Below, piece by piece: positions 43,422-55,153 of a stretch of 64,000 bases of DNA. Both the position numbers and the translations under genes were made by a program. Origin of the DNA: Avena insularis (lineage: Eukaryota > Streptophyta > Magnoliopsida > Poales > Poaceae); NCBI GenBank assembly GCA_023614405.1, contig CM042689.1:329444305-329508304 (forward strand), written 5' to 3'. The number at the start of each line of letters is the position of its first letter. The first letter of the stretch is position 1. A model generated the notes under the pieces. That model had not been told where the DNA came from and did not search any database. It saw only the letters and a list, made by a program, of their open reading frames with translations.

Positions 43422-45118
43422 TGAAGGGTTCGCAGCATAGAAAACAAAAAAATTCCTACGATGGGAACAAAGCACCAAGATCTATCTACTAGATATAAGC
43501 AACGGGTGGATATACATCCATAGAATACATACCCTCGAAGATCGTATAGCATTAATGAGGTTGTACTCGTGGATGATGTAGTCGAACGCTTGTTGATCTC
43601 AAGATCGTGATGAAGTCCATCCGGTCCAACCGGTCCAGTACCATCACGTCCAGCACCGCAAAGCAGTGGTGCATCCATGATCGCACACACATCCGGGTAC
43701 CCCAACAACCTCCGTTCCCTCACTCCAGCGAAGTAGCGGAAGCAACAAATCCTTCCAGAAAAAGCCACCGAGAACATGTATCTCGCTGATCCGAGACCAT
43801 GGGAAATTTCTAAAGGGGGAGAGAGATCCTTCGCGAGGAGGTGTGCTTTGAGAGGAGAAGAGGGGGCCTTTTATAGGGAGAGGGGGGCACCCAAGGGGCT
43901 ATGCGCCCAGCCATGGTGGGCTGCCCCCACTTCTTCCACATTCATGTGGGTGGAGCTCCCACTCAAAACGAAAAGCCTCCACTCCCATAAAAGAGCCTCC
44001 ACTCAAAAATCCACTCACATGCATTAAATTTCCACCAAATTTAATGCAAGCTCTCATTTAAATAAAACAATTTTATTTATTTATTCAGATTTTTGTTAAT
44101 TACTTTAATTAACAAACATTCACATAAAACCCCTTGCTAGTATTCAATTTCACATGCAGAACCAGTTTTAGCAATTTCTACCGAAACAGTTTTGGTGTCT
44201 AGTGAAATAAATTCATGTGCTTTCTTTTTTCTTTCTCTAGCATATTATTTGCTCCAAATGGTGTCGGTATCCCTTAAGTGTGTCACCCTATGGTTCGCGA
44301 ATAATTTAGACATGATCGAGACCCCTTTCCGATCAATAATCAGCAACGGGACCTAGATATCCGTACTGACTCCCACATATTCAACAATGACTTCTGTGAT
44401 CGTGTGAACCTTATACGCATGTAACTCAATCCCTTTCTCTCGCGATATATTACATGTTCGAGATTCGATCGTCGGTATCTCCATACCTAGTTTGATCTCG
44501 TTACCTACATGTACTCTTGTTTTCTCGTTCCCATGATATAACATTCTAGTGACCAAATCACTTGCTTGCAAGCTAATTAATGTGATATAACCAAGAGGGC
44601 CCAGAGTATATCTCTCCGTCATTGGGATGGAAAAATTCCACTCTTGATCCATGAGCCTCAACATAACACCTTCGTATCACTGAACCCATCTTTATAGTCA
44701 CTCTGTTATGGTGTGACATTTGATCTTATCAAGATACTCTTTCGGTGTTAGTGATTGACATGATCTCATGGTCTAAGGACTAAGATTACTTCGTATGATA
44801 TTATAGCAATATAAACACAATGACCTTGATCGTAATGCTATACTTCGGATGAATGTTCATCACATCATTCCAACAATGTTGTGACCTCGTTATTAACAAC
44901 ATCCAATGTCGATGATCAGGAAACCTTTGATCATCTTGTTAATCAACGAGCTAGTTTATAAGAGAGGCATAACTAGGAACTTACTTTTTGTTTATTAAAC
45001 ACACATGTATTAATGTTTCTATATTAATAAAATTATAGCATGCAAAATAAACATTTATCATAAAAAAGGAATACGATAATAACCACTTTATTATTGCCTC
45101 TCGGGCATATTCCCTTCA
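43422..45118 (-). repeat. 3' LTR of element F (1697 bp)
   Basis: The minus strand starts TGAAGGGAATATGCCCGAG at 45118, after the PPT, and ends TGCTGCGAACCCTTCA at 43422. The adjoining pentamer is TGTGG (43417-43421); its partner is outside the window. Confidence 0.92.
43867..43876 (-). promoter_or_regulatory. TATA box of LTR F
   Basis: CTATAAAAGG on the minus strand, in the same relative setting as the TATA box of LTR A. Confidence 0.65.
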
Positions 45119-45134
45119 GTCTCCCACTTGCACT
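45119..45134 (-). other. Polypurine tract of element F
   Basis: The minus strand reads AGTGCAAGTGGGAGAC next to the LTR start, the usual PPT of Angela-group elements. Confidence 0.85.
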
Positions 45135-46085
45135 AGAGACAATAATCTAGTTTGAAAACTTTGCGTATTGAACACCTATGGATTTCTAGTGTTCCATATA
45201 TGCGATTGCAAGTGGTTAACATAATCTACGGATCTGACGCTTTCAGGTCCGTGTGTATTTGCATGTCTTTGCGTCTTCACGCATCACTCATTCTCCAATG
45301 AGATGGCATTGTATAAATTTGGTCTTTTGGTGAGACCTTTAGTTCCTTGGGGTTAAATCATGTCGATACTATTATCGTACAATATATATTTAGTGTTAGC
45401 CCGTTGCGAACCACACCTTAGTTTGATAACAAACTACTTGACACAAATTCCCTCCTTTGCTGCTACTATAGCAGTCATATACTTAGCCTTTTGTTGTAGT
45501 ATCCGTCACAATGTCTTAACTTTGGAATTCATCCAAATCCATCATGGAATCTCCTTTCCATTACATTGTGCCACCCATAGTTTAAATTGAGATAAACTTA
45601 ATTTGTATCTTGTGAAAAAAACTAGTATCAATGTAACGCTTTACAATGAACTATTCGTAATTGTTTGTCACTTCTACACAAATATATTCTTAGTTCTTCC
45701 AAGATCATAAGAATATCCTCACTATCGTCCAATTATCATTTTATGATTCATTCTGGTATATGCTCATAACACTTAGAGCATAGGACATATCTGGATGTGT
45801 ACATATCATGGTATGATTGATCAAAACATTCTTGTGATTGCACTCATAAAGTGTCAAAGCACTTGAATCTTGTTTAACTTATCAAGTGTCGATACACTTG
45901 AATCTTGATTGAATTCTTTTCCATGCGACAAGAACCTTTTCTTGTCGTTTTTATATTGAACCCCTTCAATATCTCATATATATACATTTGGCATGACCAT
46001 ATTAGCGTCACTGTCTATCCATGTAGACATTCATGCTAAATATTCGGGTTTTGCCTAAGTCTTTCATCAAAATGAAATTCTTAAC
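45135..46085 (-). other. Decayed 3' end of the coding region of F
   Basis: This is where the copia RT C-terminus and RNase H should lie. Scattered resemblance only; no frame longer than about 75 codons and no motif I can name with confidence. Confidence 0.4.
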
Positions 46086-46900
46086 CTTTGTCAATAAAAG
46101 ATACATCATTTCCAATCAACAAGATGTCCTCCACATAATGTATTAGAAATATGTCTCAGCGCTCCCACTTAATTTCTTGCAAATGCAAGCATATTCATCG
46201 TCTCCACATGAAAACTCCTTTTTCATCACGGTGAAGATTCCAACTCCACGATGCTTACTTCAACCATTGAAGTTTGCATGCCCTTTTAGCATCATTTGAA
46301 TTTAACAAAACCCTTTGGACCGTGTCATGTACATGTCCTAGGTAACCATTCTATTAGAAGAGCTTTGTTTTTTTATTCATCTACCACATACCAAATATGT
46401 AGTGGTTGCTACTTTAATCCGTCTAAACTAAATATCGCTATCAAAGATCAAATCTTGTCATAGTCAACTCCTTGAACATTGTCATAAAATACTTTATCGA
46501 CATGTCGACTATTTCATAGATGTGAAACATCCATGTCTGTTTCTTTATAGATCCAAATACGACCGATAGGTTTTTACATCTTTCCGGAGGGTCTTCCAAG
46601 TTCAAAACTTGATTTCTCGTATATGGAACTATCACGGATTTTATGGCTTCAAGCCATTTGACGGAGCCAGGGCCCATCATCGCTTCTTTGCATGTAGTCG
46701 GTTCATCATTGTCAAACAATGATTTACTCTCAAATCTCAGCATTTGATTGTTTATCCGACCTACTTGGTTCAACAGGAACTTAGATCTCCATGACCACAA
46801 CCTTTGAGGCACGTGAGCCATGAGCATTCTGGCCGCCTCCGGAATGTTTTCCGGCGTTGCGCAACTCAGCACATATAGCTAAGGTTCGTTAACCTTATCA
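46086..46900 (-). pseudogene. pol: Copia reverse transcriptase remnant (element F)
   Basis: The minus-strand segment 46872-46441 is open and holds EPTTCKEAMMGPGSVKWLEAI, the start of copia RT (EPxxYKEAMxxPDSDKWLEAM in relatives), preceded by a diverged spacer. After a gap with stops, 46140-46100 carries the catalytic box, which reads YVEDILLIGND where YVDDILLIGND is expected (Glu codon at 46131-46129). It cannot encode active enzyme. Confidence 0.75.
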
Positions 46901-47330
46901 AAGTTCTATTGTCCTCCCACTTAACTTTTATGAAAAATTCCTTTTTCAAGAAACTTCACGTTTCAAGCGACAAACCCTTTTGTCCTCGGTGTTACGGAGA
47001 AATAACCAATTGTTATTCAAAATAACCTACAAAGACATGCTCATCCGACTTTGGTTGTAAACATCTTACTTATGCTTAGCATACCAAAATTTAAGAAAGG
47101 ACAACTTGGGTTTTACCCCAAACCATAACTTACATGGTGTCATTTCAAGGATCAAGATGGATCTCTTTTCAGTGTAAAAGCAGTAGTCTCTAAAGCTTTA
47201 ATCTTTGAAAATATAATGGCAGTTTTATAAATAACACCTTTGATCCAACCATGTCAAACAAGGTTTCATTACAAAACTCAAACACTCCATATTCCTATGG
47301 TGTTTCGGGAGATGTAAATCTAGGTGTTTT
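46901..47330 (-). pseudogene. pol: Copia integrase C-terminal remnant (element F)
   Basis: Translating the minus strand with frame changes gives fragments such as LEKGIFHKS that fit the FLEKEF segment of Angela-group integrase, and further right a diverged version of the YxVGYPKxTxGYYFY region. Stops interrupt every frame. Confidence 0.45.
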
Positions 47331-47336
47331 GCTAAA

Positions 47337-47456
47337 CTTGCAACTCAAATAAATCCCTTTATGATAAAATCATAAACCATTTATTTTCTTATTACACTTG
47401 CAACTCAAATAAATCCCTTTATGATAAAATCATAAATTATTTATTTTCTTGTTACA
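47337..47456. repeat. Tandem duplication, two 60-bp units
   Basis: Units 47337-47396 and 47397-47456 both begin CTTGCAACTCAAATAAATCC and differ at three positions. It lies in the decayed interior of element F. Confidence 0.95.
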
Positions 47457-48949
47457 ATGATTTTCCATTTCATCTTGAAAGTCTTTGAACATTTTCAAAT
47501 ATTTCATACTTCTTTCTCATTAAGTGAACATTCACTCAAATTTCCGGAGAAAGCATATGAAGTTAAAATCCATCGCTGACGACTATACATAATGGACTAC
47601 ATACATTGATATGTATAAATTCCAATAATTTTAGTCGTTCGTTCTTCTTTGGCCTTTGAACGAAGTTTTAATTATCCCGAGGAAAGTCTCACAAGTGTCA
47701 CTTGATCAAATCAAAGACTTCAAAAATCCATGCACATGGAGTTTCTTCATGTTTTCTTTCCAATATAATTTAAACGGAGATGTCACTTCGTAAGTGATCT
47801 TTCAATTATTTGTCTTGCGACATTTTAGCATTAGTTTTTATGGATGTTCTCCAACTAGATTTGTAAATCATCCATATCATATGGAATATGTTAATTATTT
47901 GAACAATCTTTGTTCTCATAATACCTGATTTAAATAACAATTATTAAAACAAATCTTGAAGGCAGACTTTGATTTCAACGAGAAATACAAACAACAGCTT
48001 GTTTGTTTTCGATGAACATCATCACATATTCTCTTGCTAGTTACTTAGGCCATTGTAGTTCATGAATTGCGTCGTTCTGTATGAAATTTCATACCAACCA
48101 ATTCAGTATCCAATACCCAATAAACACATTGTTTAACAAGCAAAGAATACAACCATAACATGTATATCATCTATATACCTAAAACTAGATATTTCTAATC
48201 TTTCCTTTTCTGCCAAATATATTTTATAGATTCTATTTCAGCATTTCCTTTTCCTTTTTAAAAGAATCTATCAACATCAACAGTGGCGCCATCTACATGA
48301 CACATAGTTCAAAGCGTGTATATTCAAATACTAATACCTTTGGACTTGCACTTTGAAGTAGATCACCATCATCAAATGACCGGCATTCTTTCAAAAGCCA
48401 TCCCTTAGTAATATTTTAGTGTAGTAAACACTTTACAAACATCTTATATTCATCCTTATCATGACGACTTTCATGATCAAGCTAATGTAGCTTATAAAGG
48501 CGAATCGTGAGTATAGTGTTACTTTCCAAAACCCTTTTTGGATGATTAGGATGTCTAGCATCTCCAAGCTTCGCAAATTCTCATCCAATATGAGAACATA
48601 CATTATACTCTATCATATTGCAACCAAAACACTGTTTCAGATATCGTTATATCTGTCACACATGATGGTTTCTGAAACAATTCTTTCAGCTCCTACATAA
48701 ACTTGATATTAAAACAATCAAGAATCATGGAGGCAAACGTGATACTTAAGATACTAACACTGGAATTGTTACTCTCAATTTAATACCAATTATTAAATTT
48801 CAGGGAGTAAACAGAGTTTGCTAAAAGTTTGCAATAGGACTTTAAACTTTAGATTGACACTCAACACAATACGATACCAGTTCGCAAAGTAAATATCCAG
48901 AATTCTATAGTTCTATTATCTCAATTACAACTATGCATAAGGTGGTGAA
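47457..48949 (-). pseudogene. Decayed gag to integrase region of element F
   Basis: At about 48230-48150 a minus-strand frame keeps KIYLAEKER then IDDIHVMVVFF, matching the KYLAEKK…DIHVIDVF link between gag and protease seen intact-frame in element A (about 6010-5950). Elsewhere only AT-rich sequence with stops in all frames remains. Confidence 0.45.
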
Positions 48950-49997
48950 CGAATGCCAATGACTACAAAAAATTATGCAAATTCACTTTGATTTAATTTA
49001 TGATAAATTGAGTTCTTATAATCCAAATTAGAAATGAACTCCCACTCAAAAACGACATCCCTCGTGTCCTTTTGGTGATTACATGAACCAAATCCACTAC
49101 ACCAAATCCGATCATCACGTGAGTCGGTGTAGCTTCAAAGGCGAGCATCAAATGGGCATCATATCTTCCATATGACTCATGCTTAACCTTTTGGTCTATG
49201 TTCAGAGGCCATGTCTGTACATGCTAGGCTCGCCAAGTAAGAACCTTAGTATTCACGTGTGTAACTGTCTTACACCCGAAATATGATCGTGGATCCAAGA
49301 ACACCCGATCATCACGTGATGTCTTGGAGCGACGGAACATAATCGGTGCATAATTAAGGGAGAACACATTTTTATCTTGATATCTAAATGAGGGATCATC
49401 TTATTATGCTAATAAAATGCTAAACTAGCAATATAAGATGCAACAAACATCACATGTTAATAAGTGAAATGATATGGTTCTTGCAATTGATCTCCATCAT
49501 GGTATGATCGCCATCATACCTCTATGTGTAAGGCCAAGGTCTATGGAACTTACATGTTATTCGTGTTGTAAGAGTATCGACTTATACTTCTACTTACAAC
49601 ATCACGATATCATGACACTAGCCCAGCAACAATCTAAACTAGACGCCTCTAATTTATCCATTGCAAGTTTTACGTGGCTTAGGGCTTTCGAAGATATAAC
49701 CGTTCTTACCTATGAACATGAACCACAACGAGGATAACCAAATTGTTGACAACTCGTTGCAAATTAGATATTGACTATAGTAGGAGAGACAGACACCCGC
49801 TAGCCACTTATGCAAAACTAGTTGCATGTCAAGCGTGGAACAGGTCTCATGTGAGAGGACATGTAAAGTTTGTCCGGGCCGCTTTATCCCACTATGCCAC
49901 CAATATCCAAAGTACAACAAAGAAGCAATAAAATGATCATCATCGCCCACATACTCATATGTGTACTACCCGTGCAAAGCATCTATGCATAGATCCG
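48950..49997 (-). other. Leader of element F between PBS and gag
   Basis: It shares ordered blocks with the leader of A (20713-21920), including the GAACTCCCACT block and the region around CATGTCTGTACATGCTAGGC. No supported coding. Confidence 0.55.
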
Positions 49998-50009
49998 GCT
50001 CTGATACCA
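49998..50009 (-). other. Primer-binding site of element F (tRNA-iMet)
   Basis: TGGTATCAGAGC on the minus strand, one base inside the LTR end. Confidence 0.95.
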
Positions 50010-50010
50010 C

Positions 50011-50196
50011 TGAAGGGTTCGCAGCATAGAAAACAAAAAACTCCTACGATGGGAACAAAGCACCAAGATCTATCTACTAGAGACAAGCAACGGGTGGATA
50101 TACATCCATAGAATACATACCCTCGAAGACCGTATAGCGTTAACGAGGTTGTACTCATGGATGATGTAGTTGAACGCTTGCTGATCTCAAGATCGT
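50011..50196 (-). repeat. 5' LTR of element F, 3'-terminal 186 bases
   Basis: Matches 43422-43607 with about ten differences. It is interrupted at 50196 by the LTR of G; the rest must lie right of the window. The pentamer before G is ATCGT (50192-50196). Confidence 0.9.
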
Positions 50197-53100
50197 TGTA
50201 ACATCCCAGCATTTAGGAACTAACGAAGGGTAAATTTAGGAATTTGGTATGTTGCATGCATTCATCTGTGAAAATGTGGGTAAATTTTTTGCCAAATAAA
50301 AACCTTAAGTGATTAATGTTTCTTTCATACTTTGAGATTAGGTTTAGTCTTAAAGGATGATTGTTATAAACTTTGATATGATCTTTGAGGAATTATGTGT
50401 TTGAAAAGTGAATTTGAATTTTAAACTTGAGAGTTTGAATTATAATTCAAATGAATTAGGAATAAGTTTTGAATCTTAATTTAATTAAGATTTAGCTATT
50501 ACAACTTAAATTCTATCTAAAGAAAAACAATAAAGAATATGAAAACTTATTTCATATTATCAATATATAAACAAGTTACAAAAATGTAACTTAGTGAAAT
50601 CATTTCCAAACTTCACAATAATAAAGGAATAAAGAATAAGAATATTTATTTATTGAAAATTATATAATCTTTATTACAAAGGAATAAAATGAAGATTACA
50701 AAATAATAAAATGAAAAATTACAAAAATATGAAGAAGATTACATTGGACTATTCTATAACTAAACCTAAACTAAAATCTTCACTTTAAATCTGTACCTGT
50801 AAAAAAACAGAAAATAAATAGAAAAATAAAAGGTTAGTGTTAGAATTGATTTTCTCTCAGACATGTCAGTGAGGTGCACTGAACAAGTTCATCATTGAGA
50901 AAATTATAAAAGGGGCAAGTTTCACCAATATGAAAGAATTTATCTTTCATAAATTTTAAGCCAGAAGTCAAATGACAGCCAAGAGGGGAAAGTTCACCAG
51001 CCAGGTAAAAGTAATGTGATCAAAGTAACTTTCAAAGTCCAAAGCATATCCACAAGTGTGTAGCAAGCACACAGGCAGGACACACACCAACATGCATGTG
51101 GTGTGCTGTCAGCTTCACAACACAGCTCCAAAACCATAAAACCACCAGCACAGCCGTGGAGAGGCACTAGTACATCTCTCCACTTCACACACACAAGAAC
51201 AACCAGTCTAGACAGCAGCTAAACCAGGCACAACAGTCAGTAACAAAACCAACCAAAGCTCAGATCTCATCACCAGGATGGTGACATAAGGAGGGGAATG
51301 GATCAGGTGGACAGCAAGATCAAGTCCAGGAGCTAGGAGGAGCAGGCTAGCTCAAGGTCAAGCTCAGGAGCTCAGCAAAACAAGATCAACATCACCACCT
51401 TACTCCACAATCATCAGATTTTGTGGTGAGTATCATAAAACCATCACATGATCTAATCATAGTATCTAGACAAAAGCATGTATTGTTTTATGAACCAATC
51501 TCTCAATAATCACCCAAGTGAGGTGAATCTATCCTAGAGGTTTCAAGTATAAAGATCAGAAATCAAACTAAGCCAAAAGCACCAATCTCTCAGACCAGCC
51601 TCACAGAATTTGGTGTTAACATATGCAACTTAAATAATTCTTCATTTGTTCTTATCATACCAGGGCACATCTCCCAGAGGGAGTAGCACCTCTAATCTTA
51701 CAAGTTACAAATAAACTATTTGCTCAACTAACTAGGACTTAAAATCCTAGAGCCTCAGACCAACATCATATGCAGGAGAGTAAGAGAAATTTTCATTTTA
51801 TCTTGCCAGTATTAATCACAAGTATTGTCAGAGCTAAGCTCAGGAATAAGACTCAATCACTTGTGTGCCAGATTATAATGGTATCACAAGGACAAGTTCT
51901 AATGAGCTAATCCCAATCTTTACTTAGATTCCACAAATAAAAGGGACAAGCCAATAAATATCATCTTCCTGAAGCCAAATGTCAGGAATCAACATCAAAT
52001 TCATCTATATATCCACAGAAAATCATTAACATGTAATGATTATATTCAGTATGTATATTCTCATACAAGCCCACCATTATAATTGAAGTAAGCAATGACT
52101 GAGAGAACTACTGTCAGTATAAGCATCCTAACAGTGGAGAGTTCTCATATCAACAACAATTCCAATTAGGGATTCCATAGAAAACACTAACATCGGATCA
52201 TAGTAAATTACCACTGGAATAAGTCTGACAAGCAACTAGCATCACCAAAGCCCACTACAAACAATGATCCACACCAAACAATCATTCCTCATGCTCAAGG
52301 ATGATCACCACTAGATCTAAAGCCTCATGGATATGATCAAAGGGGAGTTATGAACCCTAATCAGAATAAGAACCCTAATTAGGAGATGAACCCTAATCAG
52401 AACGTAGTCACTAGGCATGAGCAGCCACTAGATACACACAAAGAGGTTCTTGATGATAGGATGAACAAGATCCACAGAGGTAACTTACCCGGAGTCCTCG
52501 CTGATGAAGAGGAAGCAGATTGGCCGACGAGCCCGCAGCGGCACAGGAAGCACCCTCACCCTAGAGGGTGCTGCGACCTGCACCAGCCACGGCGACGGCC
52601 ACAGCAGCACACGAACATAGCACACCACCACAGGAGGGACTGCGGCGGCGACAGCAGTTTCCCTGAACCCTAGGGTTCGGGAACGGGGTGAACCTGGCCA
52701 CAGGGAAGCCCCGGAGTCAAATCGAATTGGACCAGATGAACGAGCGTAGTCAAATCTTCAGGCACCACTAGCGTGACTAGGGAAGCCACAGTGACCATCG
52801 CCAATGAGACCGAATTCACGGGTCGGGGGAGAGGAGAGGAGAGAACGAAGAAGAAACAGAGAGAATGGGCTGGGTGGGCTGAAACCCCTCGGGGTGATGA
52901 TTTTGACCCTCCCCTATTGGGCCACAAGAGGCCCAATAAGCCCAAATGGCCAGCCCAAGTCAATTAAAATGTGTTTTAATAAATAGGAAAAGACCAAAAT
53001 GCCCCTGAACTCAATAAAAATTCTAAAAAATAAAATAAAAATCCAAAAATTATAAATAAAATATTTTTTGATTCACAAAAATCCAAACTATCCAAATAAA

Positions 53101-54936
53101 TTGAAATCTAATTTTTTTTGACATATAAATTTTATTAAGAATTTTGTAAATTTTATATTCCTTATGGAATTTTACAAAATTATTGAAAGATGATAAAAAT
53201 AAATAAAAATCACTTTCATAATATATTAATATTGTAGTATTTTTGAAAAAATACTAAATAAATATTTAATATTTTTTTTTGATATTTAAGTGATAATTCC
53301 TAAAAATAATTATTAAACAATAAAAGTCAAATAAATGAAAATAAAATAAAATAGTTCAATATAAATTATAAATATTAAAAAAATTAATATTTATAAATCC
53401 ATTATTATTAAAATGAATTTTATTAATAATTGGGGAAATGCAGATCAAATGATGCATTACATTACTTTGCATAATCATTTTGCTTCTTTAAATATTGTCC
53501 TTACCGGGCAATAATAATATTTTTGTAGACATAGAAGCTCAAGGTCCAGTGCAAGCATCAGACTTCACTACCTTGCCATCACAAGGCAAGTTCATCACTT
53601 GCTCATGTCCTTTGAAGAGTCTTTATCCAAGTATTTGCAAATTGTGTGTTATCATATATGCTATAAAAGAAAGAAATATTATTTTCACAGATAAAGAAAT
53701 CATAGATATCATCCTAAGTGGTGATATAATGGAGCAATAAACTTAGGGTTCTATTTGCAACAATTATGATCAAGTAGGGACTTAATAACCCCTGACATCA
53801 GTGATTCTAGCGCCGTATATTACGCGTTAGCCATGAGATTTGGAATGGGATGAGAAGTCATTATATCTTCTTCCTCTCGCATGAAGCGGATGTGCGTCAT
53901 GGTACATTATCCTCGTAGCGTGCATATTAATTGGTAATTCGTAGAGGATATGCAGCATATGGGTGGGAACCCTCATCGTCCCATAATAGTTCTGGCATCT
54001 AACGGTTTGTACAAACCATTGTTGAAATTCATTATGTGGGCATGGTGTATACCAAGGAGGCATGCGAGGTTGTGAAGGGGGCAGTGATTAGCTTGGACCA
54101 ACTACTGGGCCCCACATCATGGAATTGTGGACGGGAAAGTACGCTCGGTTGTGCAACAAGGAGTTGATCTCTCATGGGTAAAGTAACGCACCTCTGCAGA
54201 GTGTAAGAATTGTAACTTGTTACTCCCTGTTCCGGGAAGGAGCTACGAACGCGGCAGTAAAGGAACTCCATGAAAGTTCTGGTTAACCTATGAAGGCTGA
54301 TTGTCATAGTTTTTCTGAATAAAATCAATCTTTGAAGAAAGATTTACAAAAAATGCATAGTGCCAAGGATTTATAATCCGAGGTGGTAGTTAGAGCATCA
54401 AACTTCCCACCTTGCATATAATGAACTTGTTGGGTAACGCTGTTACTCATTCTTTCCTTTGATCCCTTGCTTAGACTCTGAGGATCCCGAAGACGTGCCA
54501 ATGTATGCAGCCGAATGTCAAGAAGATGTGTTCTACGAGGAACCTGATCTGTCCAGAGGTGTTGAAGGAGTGGATTACGAGATCCGTTATGGTGTCGACA
54601 ATAACGAGTCCAACTAAGTATCCCTAGTTAGTAGTAACCAACGGAGCCGAGCAGCATGAACTCTATAGAATAAGCTGCTGAGGTCAAATCCTAGTCGGAG
54701 TTGTTACTTTTAAATTCCGCTAAAACACTTTATATTTTGGTTTGTAAGTTGAACCTTTTGAAGTTGTGAACTTCTGGTATTGTAATAATAATAATGCGTG
54801 AATGTTTGTAATATGGACCCGTAATGTTTCTGTTGTACCACTCTGAGGGATGTGATATTTACAGAACGGTGTTCTGTAAGTATCATGTCAATGACTATAG
54901 TGTACTACACATGCAGTGGTATGCTGGGTCACCGCA
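50197..54936 (+). repeat. 5' LTR of element G (4740 bp)
   Basis: It starts TGTAACATCCCAGC and ends GGGTCACCGCA two bases before the PBS. The first 2.65 kb match 61345-64000 closely. It includes a GC-rich block (about 52490-52960) followed abruptly by a very AT-rich block (52970-53450), candidate splice signals, and a short acidic coding tail near its end. Frames in the GC block are not conserved between the two LTRs. Confidence 0.93.
51426..54617 (+). other. Candidate LTR intron plus acidic peptide tail (element G)
   Basis: A donor TTGTG|GTGAGTATC at 51426 and a pyrimidine-rich acceptor (TTTGATCCCTTGCTTAG, ending 54474) frame a 3049-base interval. The tail 54475-54617 is open for 47 codons, strongly acidic (SEDPEDVPMYAAECQEDVF) and ends TAA 54615-54617. 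The frame before the donor is open for about 45 codons in the matching register (phase 1) but has no ATG. The upstream signals are present in the other LTR; its tail is outside the window. Confidence 0.4.
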
Positions 54937-54938
54937 GT

Positions 54939-54950
54939 TGGTATCAGAGC
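54939..54950 (+). other. Primer-binding site of element G (tRNA-iMet)
   Basis: TGGTATCAGAGC two bases after the 5' LTR end. Confidence 0.95.
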
Positions 54951-55153
54951 AAATTTCTTTGACCTTAGGTTGGAAACCTAGTAAAGGGTATTACCTGTAG
55001 GAAAATTAGCAATAATAAAGAATTCTCTAAAAGTAATATAATGGGTATTCAAATGAGGATATTCCGTTATATATTTTAGTGTGATAATTCTTTGTTATGA
55101 TGCAATATATTATTGGATACTAATCAAAATTATTTTTTCTGATATACAGAGAT

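Larger units (their letters stand above)
43422..50196 (-). mobile_element. Element F: copia element with fossil coding region, cut by G
   Basis: Minus strand: the 5' LTR (50011 upwards) is cut at 50196 by element G; then PBS, leader, decayed gag-pol, PPT and a full 3' LTR (45118-43422). The LTR start TGAAGGGAATATGCCCGAG and the gag/pol remains make it an Angela relative. Coding is riddled with stops while the visible 186 bases of the 5' LTR match the 3' LTR at roughly 95 %, so the coding decay probably predates this insertion. Confidence 0.85.
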
